Source: an uncultured Oscillospiraceae bacterium
Lineage (GTDB): Bacteria; Bacillota; Clostridia; Oscillospirales; Oscillospiraceae
NCBI GenBank assembly: GCA_905234575.1
Contig: CAJOIG010000090.1
Span: 1-6,597, forward strand
Direction: 5' to 3'
DNA length: 6,597 nucleotides
Shown piece by piece: positions 1-4,191 of this stretch (position 1 is its first letter; the number at the start of each line of letters is the position of its first letter). The translations under genes and the position numbers were made by a program. The notes below the pieces were generated by a model. That model saw nothing but the letters and a program-made list of their open reading frames with translations, ran no database searches and had not been told where the DNA came from.

Positions 1-914
1 ACCGGGCCGCTGAACTGCCCGGGCTCCACGTCGGCGAGCGTCTCGCGGTAGATCTCCATGCGGCTGTCGATGAGGTCGAGGTAGGACAGAAGCTCCGCCT
101 CCGCCGTGGCCGGCAGGGTGATGGCGCCGAACTCCCTCGTGCCGTGGTGGGAGACGATGAGGTGCTGGACGAGGAGGGATTTCTCCGCCGGGATGCCCAG
201 GGCCTCCGCCATGGCGGCGACGTCCCGCGCGCCCATGTAGAGGTGGCCGAGAAGCTGGCCCTGCACGGAGTAGTCCGCCACGAGGCCGAGGGGGGAGAGG
301 TCGAACTCCTTGGCCTTCGCGAAGTCGTGCAGCAGCGTGCCGGTGAGGAGAAGGTCCCGGTCGATGACCTCGGGGTAGAGCCCCGCGATCCGGTCCGCCA
401 GCCGCAGCATCCCGAGCGTGTGCATGAGAAGCCCCGATACGAAGCTGTGGTGCATGCTCTTGGCGGCGGGGAAGGAGCGCAGGAGGGCCTCGTTTTTGTC
501 GAGCATCCCCGCGGCGAGGGCGCGGTAGTCGTCGTCCCGGAAGCCCGCGATGAGACGGCGGATCTCCGCCATGGCGGCGTCCGGGTCGATGGGCGCGGTG
601 GGGACGAGGGCGGCCCGGTCGTATACGTCGCCCTCCGCGGCGGCGCGGATGAGCCGGACGTTGAACTGGGGCTCGCCGCCGAACTCGCCGACCTGGCCCC
701 GGACCTTGACGACAGAGCCGGCGTCCCCGGAGCCCAGGGGGCCGGGATAGTCCCAGGCGCGCAGCTCGATGGAGCCCGTGCGGTCGGCGAGCTTTCCGGC
801 GAGGTAGGGCTTGCCGTTCTTGCTGGTGCGGACGGCGGGGTCGTTCAGGAGATAGAAGCCCTCGATGTCGTCCCCCGGCAGCATTTCGGAAATGGGCGTG
901 TCGTGCAGCAGCAT
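1..914 (-). CDS. yhaM: 3'-5' exoribonuclease YhaM (OB-fold plus HD domain), 3' end cut by window edge
   Basis: I translated this frame by hand: it is open for 304 codons from the ATG at 914-912 and runs off the left edge. YhaM is a Firmicutes 3'-to-5' exoribonuclease of about 314 residues, so only around ten C-terminal residues should be missing. An OB-fold nucleic-acid-binding domain covers about residues 18-90 and includes SNGKPY-like SKNGKPYL (31-38) and GSIELRAWD. An HD metal-dependent phosphohydrolase domain follows, with H165, the HD pair H196-D197 in LLHDFAK, H224, H256-H257 in SHHG and D283 in YLDLID. The order OB then HD, and the length, distinguish YhaM from stand-alone HD proteins. 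The start follows the ilvN stop by one base (TGA-T-ATG) and has a weak GGAG 10 nt upstream inside ilvN, which suggests translational coupling. No promoter is visible before it, so it is probably expressed from the ilvB promoter. The family assignment is firm. A role in branched-chain amino-acid metabolism is not implied by the protein itself. Confidence 0.9.
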   Translation of the reverse strand, partial: MLLHDTPISEMLPGDDIEGFYLLNDPAVRTSKNGKPYLAGKLADRTGSIELRAWDYPGPLGSGDAGSVVKVRGQVGEFGGEPQFNVRLIRAAAEGDVYDRAALVPTAPIDPDAAMAEIRRLIAGFRDDDYRALAAGMLDKNEALLRSFPAAKSMHHSFVSGLLMHTLGMLRLADRIAGLYPEVIDRDLLLTGTLLHDFAKAKEFDLSPLGLVADYSVQGQLLGHLYMGARDVAAMAEALGIPAEKSLLVQHLIVSHHGTREFGAITLPATAEAELLSYLDLIDSRMEIYRETLADVEPGQFSGP

Positions 915-915
915 A

Positions 916-1389
916 TCAGCTCTTCTCCATGGCGATGGCGCCGGTGCGCTGGATCTCCAGGATGCCGTAGCCCTTGACGAGGCGGATGAAGTCCTCGATG
1001 CCCTCGGGGTCGGCGTGGTACTCCAGCAGGAGGTATTTCGGCGCGACCTTCATGATCTTCGCGCCGGTGATCTGGCAGAGCTCGATGATGGACGAGCGCG
1101 TCGTGGCGGAGCAGGAGACCTTGATGAGCATCATCTCCAGGGTGACGCACTTGGCCTCGGTCAGGCGGCGGACCTTGATGACGTCGATCTTCTTGTTGAG
1201 CTGCTTTTCGATCTGGTCGATGGTCCGCTGGTCGCCGGAGGAGACGATGGTCATGCTGGAGATCTCGCTGTTGTCGGTCACGCCGACGGCGAGGCTGTCG
1301 ATGTTGTAGCCGCGGCGGGCGAACAGTCCCGCGATGGAGGACAGGACGCCGTCCCGGTTCTCCACGAGCACGGAAAATATACCTTTCAT
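916..1389 (-). CDS. ilvN: Acetohydroxy-acid (acetolactate) synthase small regulatory subunit
   Basis: This 157-residue protein is the regulatory subunit that activates the IlvB catalytic subunit and confers feedback inhibition by valine. An N-terminal ACT domain (about residues 2-75) opens with VLVENRDGVLSSIAGLF and RRGYNIDSLAVG, both typical of IlvN/IlvH. The rest (about 80-157) is the small-subunit C-terminal domain, ending in GILEIQRTGAIAM. Residues N11, G14 and N29 fall at the same numbers as the valine-site residues of E. coli IlvH, so the valine-binding site looks intact; that comparison is from memory of the family. The length is normal (E. coli IlvH has 163). A perfect AGGAGG lies at 1404-1399, 9 nt before the ATG, and almost touches the ilvB stop 16 nt upstream, so the two subunits are very likely co-transcribed and made together. 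Naming it ilvN rather than ilvH is a convention here. Confidence 0.95.
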   Translation of the reverse strand: MKGIFSVLVENRDGVLSSIAGLFARRGYNIDSLAVGVTDNSEISSMTIVSSGDQRTIDQIEKQLNKKIDVIKVRRLTEAKCVTLEMMLIKVSCSATTRSSIIELCQITGAKIMKVAPKYLLLEYHADPEGIEDFIRLVKGYGILEIQRTGAIAMEKS

Positions 1390-1398
1390 ATCGTGTCG

Positions 1399-1404
1399 CC
1401 TCCT
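1399..1404 (-). promoter_or_regulatory. Ribosome binding site of ilvN
   Basis: A perfect AGGAGG on the minus strand, 9 nt before the ilvN ATG and one base after the ilvB stop codon (1408-1406). It is the strongest Shine-Dalgarno sequence in the window and fits high expression of the regulatory subunit relative to ilvB. It also shows that the ilvB reading frame really ends at this stop rather than through a local sequencing error in a longer tail. Confidence 0.8.
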
Positions 1405-1405
1405 G

Positions 1406-3028
1406 TCACTTTACCCGGTCCTCGCTGTCCACCTCGCACACCATGAGGCAGGCGTCGGGGCAGGCGAGGAAGGCGTCCAGCGTCGCGTCGAGCTCGTCCG
1501 TATGGGCGCAGGCGAAAAACGGCATGTCGTACGCCTCCGCCAGCTTGTCGTACCGGGGCCAGTCGTAGAGCTGCACGCCCTCGTAGTGGGCGTCGTAGGT
1601 GTTGTATTGGTATTCCCGCACGAGGCCGAGGTAGCGGTTGCGGACGACGAGGATCTTTACGGGGATGTCGTTCACCCGCAGGGTGGCGAGCTCGTTCATG
1701 GACATCTGGAAGGAGCCGTCGCCGCAGACGGCCACGGTCTGCCGCTCCGGGGCAAAGAGCTTCGCGCCCATGGCGGCGGGGATGGAGTAGCCCATCGTCC
1801 CCATGCCGCCGGTGGTGAGGAAGCGCCCGCTTTTCATGACGTAGTTGTCCGCGCTCCAGAGCTGGTTCTGGCCCACGTCCGCGACGTACACGGCGTCGTC
1901 CGCCATCTTCTCGGAGAGCTTCTGCACCAGGGTGTTCGGGTTCACGAACCGGTCGCTGAAAACGCGCCCGTCGAGGGTGTTGCGCTTGACCTCCTCCAGC
2001 TCGTCGATCCAGCTCTGGGCGGCGGGCTCGATGGGCTCGGCCATCAGCGCGCCGAAGATGTCCTTCACGTCGCCCACGAGGGGGATGGTCGGGCCCATGT
2101 TCTTGCCGATCTCCGCGGTGTCGATGTCGATGTGGATGACGGCGACGCGCTGGGCGAGGTTCTCGGGCTTCGGGATGGCGCGGTCGGCGAGACGCGCGCC
2201 TACGACGAGCAGCAGGTCCGCCCGGCGGACGGCCTTGTTGGCGTAGGGCTTGCCGTTGTTCCCCAGCATGCCGAAGTACAGCGGGTGCTTCTTCGGCAGG
2301 ACGCCCATGCCCATCATGGTGTGGACGAGGGGGATGCTGAACTTCTCGCAGAAGGCGCGGAGCATCTCCTCGCCGTCGCCGAGGATGACGCCGCCGCCCG
2401 CGCAGATGAGGGGTTTTCGAGACTGGTTCAGCGCCGCGACGACCTTGTGGATCTGGCCCATGTTCACGCGGATCTCGGGCTTATAGCCCCGCATGGTCAC
2501 GCTTTCGGGATAGGCGAAGGGCTTTGTCAGCTCCCGGTTCTGCACGTCGATGGGCACATCGATGAGGACAGGGCCCTTCCGCCCGGTGGACGCGATATAA
2601 AACGCCTCCTTGAACACCCGGGGCAGGTCGTCCGGGTCCTTCACGAGGTAGCTGTGCTTGACGAAGGACTCCGTCGCGCCGCGCATGTCCGCCTCCTGGA
2701 AGACGTCCCGGCCGAGGAGCTCGCTGGACACCTGGCCGGAGATCGCCACGATGGGGATGCTGTCGGCGTAGGCGGTGGCGAGGGCGGTGATGAGGTTCGT
2801 CGCGCCCGGACCGGAGGTGACGACGCATACGGCGGGCTTTCGGGACAGGCGGGCGTAGCCGCTTGCGGCATGCCCGGCGTTCTGCTCCTGGCGGACGAGG
2901 ATGTGTTGGATGCCGGAGTGGTACAGCCCCTCGTAAAACGGGGCGATGGCCACGCCGGGATAACCGAAGACCTGGGTGATCCCCTCGGCCTCCAGGCATT
3001 TTACCATGGCTTCAGCGCCGTTCATCAT
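1406..3028 (-). CDS. ilvB: Acetohydroxy-acid (acetolactate) synthase large catalytic subunit, divergent type with short C-terminus
   Basis: This thiamine-diphosphate enzyme condenses two pyruvates, or pyruvate and 2-oxobutyrate, in valine, leucine and isoleucine synthesis. With the start at 3028 it has 540 residues. The Pyr domain (about 1-165) holds the catalytic E48 in VRQEQNAGHAASG, SGPGATN (72-78) and FQE (110-112). The central FAD-binding domain (about 185-320) holds LADR (280-283) and HIDIDTAEIGKN. The PP domain (about 360-525) holds the Mg/ThDP motif GDGSFQM (D437) with N464 27 residues later. The start is set by AGGGAG at 3040-3035 and by the promoter: an in-frame ATG at 3070 lies inside the promoter. 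The next ATG at 3025 is equally possible. Unusual points: GQVS where most family members have GQVP, VPID for VPKD, GNNG for GMHG, LGLVREY for LGMVRQW, and a C-terminus ending at DSEDRVK, before the usual PMVPxG tail. The adjacent ilvN supports the biosynthetic role over the catabolic AlsS type. Confidence 0.93.
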   Translation of the reverse strand: MMNGAEAMVKCLEAEGITQVFGYPGVAIAPFYEGLYHSGIQHILVRQEQNAGHAASGYARLSRKPAVCVVTSGPGATNLITALATAYADSIPIVAISGQVSSELLGRDVFQEADMRGATESFVKHSYLVKDPDDLPRVFKEAFYIASTGRKGPVLIDVPIDVQNRELTKPFAYPESVTMRGYKPEIRVNMGQIHKVVAALNQSRKPLICAGGGVILGDGEEMLRAFCEKFSIPLVHTMMGMGVLPKKHPLYFGMLGNNGKPYANKAVRRADLLLVVGARLADRAIPKPENLAQRVAVIHIDIDTAEIGKNMGPTIPLVGDVKDIFGALMAEPIEPAAQSWIDELEEVKRNTLDGRVFSDRFVNPNTLVQKLSEKMADDAVYVADVGQNQLWSADNYVMKSGRFLTTGGMGTMGYSIPAAMGAKLFAPERQTVAVCGDGSFQMSMNELATLRVNDIPVKILVVRNRYLGLVREYQYNTYDAHYEGVQLYDWPRYDKLAEAYDMPFFACAHTDELDATLDAFLACPDACLMVCEVDSEDRVK

Positions 3029-3034
3029 GTGTTT

Positions 3035-3040
3035 CTCCCT
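3035..3040 (-). promoter_or_regulatory. Ribosome binding site deciding the ilvB start
   Basis: AGGGAG on the minus strand (extended match AAGGGAGA, 3041-3034) lies 6 nt before the ATG at 3028 and 9 nt before the ATG at 3025. It favours one of these over the in-frame ATG at 3070. The 9-nt spacing to 3025 is closer to that seen at ilvN, so a 539-residue product is a real alternative. Confidence 0.7.
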
Positions 3041-3060
3041 TGTTTTTCGGATTACCCCTA

Positions 3061-3089
3061 ACAATAACATACGATATAAACTATGTCAA
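3061..3089 (-). promoter_or_regulatory. Sigma-A-type promoter of the ilvB-ilvN-yhaM operon
   Basis: Read on the minus strand, there is a perfect -35 box TTGACA (3089-3084), a spacer of exactly 17 nt, and a -10 box TATTGT (3066-3061) preceded by TG one base before it, an extended -10. The sequence upstream of the -35 is A/T-rich (AATTAAAT), in contrast to the G+C-rich genes, and could act as an UP element. Transcription should begin near 3054, giving a leader of about 25 nt that carries only the ribosome binding site. That is too short for a T-box or a peptide attenuator, so any control would act at initiation or through valine feedback on the enzyme. Confidence 0.75.
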
Positions 3090-3107
3090 TTTAATTCGGT
3101 AAAAATG

Positions 3108-3136
3108 TTGCGCTTCCGGCCGCGGACGGTTACAAT
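3108..3136 (+). promoter_or_regulatory. Probable promoter of the alpha/beta hydrolase gene, divergent from the ilvB promoter
   Basis: On the plus strand TTGCGC (3108-3113) is separated by 17 nt from TACAAT (3131-3136), a good -10 match. The -35 keeps only the TTG. The spacer is G+C-rich and contains the short inverted repeat TCCG-GCCG-CGGA (3115-3126). Transcription from here would begin near 3143, downstream of GGAGG at 3137-3141, so that motif could not serve as the ribosome binding site. The -35 boxes of the two divergent promoters are 18 bases apart (3090-3107), with A/T-rich DNA between them. Confidence 0.5.
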
Positions 3137-3166
3137 GGAGGCGCAGGGCGGATGCCGCCCGGAAAC

Positions 3167-3170
3167 GGAG
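3167..3170 (+). promoter_or_regulatory. Ribosome binding site deciding the hydrolase start
   Basis: GGAG (in ACGGAG) lies 8 nt before the ATG at 3179. The in-frame ATG at 3152 would need GGAGG at 3137-3141, which falls upstream of the predicted transcription start. The shorter product is therefore preferred. It also begins directly with the hydrophobic helix. Confidence 0.6.
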
Positions 3171-3178
3171 CTTTTCCA

Positions 3179-4111
3179 ATGACCATTCTTCTTGTGACGT
3201 TGGCTCTTCTGGCGCTGCTGCTCGCGGTGAGTGCGGCGGTGTTCAGCATCGCGTTCCGGTCCCCGGACCGTTTCCAGAACGACGACTTCCACATCGCCCA
3301 TACCCCGCAGATGGATCCTTTCCGGGAGGAGATCACCGGTATGATCGAGACGCTGAACGCCCGCCCCTTCGAGCGGGTCTTTATCCGCTCCCGGGACGGC
3401 CTGCGCCTCGCGGGGCGGTACTATCCCGGTCGGGAGGGTGCGCCGATCGTCCTCGCCTTCCACGGCTACCGGGGCACGCCCTCCCGGGATTTCTCCGGCG
3501 GGACGCAGTTCTATCTCTCCGAGGGCTATGGCCTTCTGATGCCCGAGCAGCGGGCCCACGGCGCGAGCGAAGGCCATGTTATCACCTTCGGCGTGAAGGA
3601 GCGGTACGACTGCCTGGATTGGGTCGCCTACGCCCGGGAGCGCTTCGGGCCGGACCGGCCGCTCCTGCTTGCCGGGATCTCCATGGGCGCGGCCACGGTG
3701 CTGATGGCGTCGGGGCTCGACCTGCCGCCGAGCGTGCGGGCGGTCCTCGCGGACGCGCCGTTCACCTCCCCCGCGGCCATCATCCGCAGGGTCTGCGCCG
3801 ACCGGCATGTCCCGCCGGCCCTCGCGATGCCGCTCCTGCGCCTCGGCGCGCGGCTGTACGGCGGCTTCGGCCTGAACGACGCCGACGCGGCGGAGGCGGT
3901 CAAGCGCGCCCGGGTCCCCATCCTCGTGCTCCACGGGGAGGACGATCGGTTCGTCCCCTGCGATATGGGCCGGGCCGTCGCCGCCGCGAACCCGGACCTG
4001 GTGCAGCTCGAGACCTTCCCCGGCGCGGGCCACGGCCTGAGCTTTCTCGTGGACCGCCCGCGGTACGAGGCCGTCGTCCGGGCCTTCTTCGCCCGGGCGC
4101 TGGCCGAGTGA
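3179..4111 (+). CDS. Membrane-anchored alpha/beta hydrolase (serine hydrolase fold, COG1073-like)
   Basis: This is a 310-residue alpha/beta-hydrolase with an N-terminal hydrophobic helix (about residues 2-27, very rich in Leu, Ala and Val), which looks like an uncleaved signal anchor. After a linker (about 28-75) the catalytic domain shows the oxyanion-hole motif HGYRG (H95), the nucleophile elbow GISMG (S168), the acid in HGEDDRFVP (D256) and the catalytic histidine in GAGHG (H285). All triad residues are present. The layout resembles B. subtilis YqkD-like proteins, a poorly characterised esterase/peptidase-like group, so the substrate cannot be named. Charges flanking the helix do not settle which side of the membrane the domain faces: no basic residue precedes it and an arginine follows it. 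The gene has its own promoter, is divergent from ilvB and is followed by a terminator, so it looks monocistronic. A nine-residue longer form starting at 3152 is possible but less likely. Confidence 0.85.
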   Translation: MTILLVTLALLALLLAVSAAVFSIAFRSPDRFQNDDFHIAHTPQMDPFREEITGMIETLNARPFERVFIRSRDGLRLAGRYYPGREGAPIVLAFHGYRGTPSRDFSGGTQFYLSEGYGLLMPEQRAHGASEGHVITFGVKERYDCLDWVAYARERFGPDRPLLLAGISMGAATVLMASGLDLPPSVRAVLADAPFTSPAAIIRRVCADRHVPPALAMPLLRLGARLYGGFGLNDADAAEAVKRARVPILVLHGEDDRFVPCDMGRAVAAANPDLVQLETFPGAGHGLSFLVDRPRYEAVVRAFFARALAE

Positions 4112-4138
4112 GCGTTCTGCATCCTTGGGAAACGGAAT

Positions 4139-4179
4139 AGAATTATCCCGTCGGTCCATCGGATCGGCGGGATGATTCT
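4139..4179 (+). terminator. Hairpin terminator between convergent genes
   Basis: Bases 4139-4157 and 4161-4179 form a 19-bp stem around a 3-nt loop (ATC), with a CCCG/CGGG core. In the plus-strand transcript all 19 positions pair, three of them as G-U (left-arm bases 4144, 4151 and 4154). It is followed by a weak T-tract (GTTGTT). It begins 27 nt after the hydrolase stop. In the minus-strand transcript the three G-U pairs become A-C mismatches. A fair hairpin still remains 12 nt after the surface-protein stop, followed by ATTCCGTTT. It therefore probably serves both genes but is stronger for the hydrolase. Confidence 0.8.
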
Positions 4180-4191
4180 GTTGTTGGGTGC

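Noticed and set aside
1..914. HD-domain protein as part of a defence or nucleotide-signalling system
   Set aside because: The N-terminal OB-fold, the LLHDFAK and SHHG motifs and the length fit housekeeping YhaM. No defence genes are nearby.
144..977. A 277-codon open frame on the plus strand opposite yhaM
   Set aside because: The minus strand encodes an OB plus HD protein that matches YhaM throughout. The plus frame has shadow-like composition and no ribosome binding site.
1334..3061. A 575-codon open frame on the plus strand opposite ilvB
   Set aside because: It is a shadow of the G+C-rich codon pattern of ilvB. The opposite strand carries unmistakable catalytic motifs, and the shadow protein is biased to His, Val, Asp, Gly and Arg with no recognisable fold.
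3029..3070. ilvB starting at the ATG at 3070 (14 extra residues)
   Set aside because: That ATG lies between the -35 and -10 boxes of the predicted promoter, has no good ribosome binding site, and the family usually starts near the MMNGAEA residues at 3028 or 3025.
3115..3126. Inverted repeat TCCG-GCCG-CGGA as an operator
   Set aside because: The arms are only 4 bp and lie in G+C-rich DNA, where such matches are common by chance.
3152..3178. Hydrolase starting at the ATG at 3152
   Set aside because: Its only Shine-Dalgarno-like sequence (3137-3141) would lie upstream of the predicted transcription start, while the ATG at 3179 has GGAG 8 nt upstream and opens directly into the signal-anchor helix. 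Not fully excluded.
3086..4159. A 357-codon open frame on the minus strand opposite the hydrolase
   Set aside because: The plus strand has a complete Ser-Asp-His hydrolase with a ribosome binding site. The minus frame crosses the terminator and the promoter region and is rich in Arg, Gly, Glu and His as expected for a shadow.
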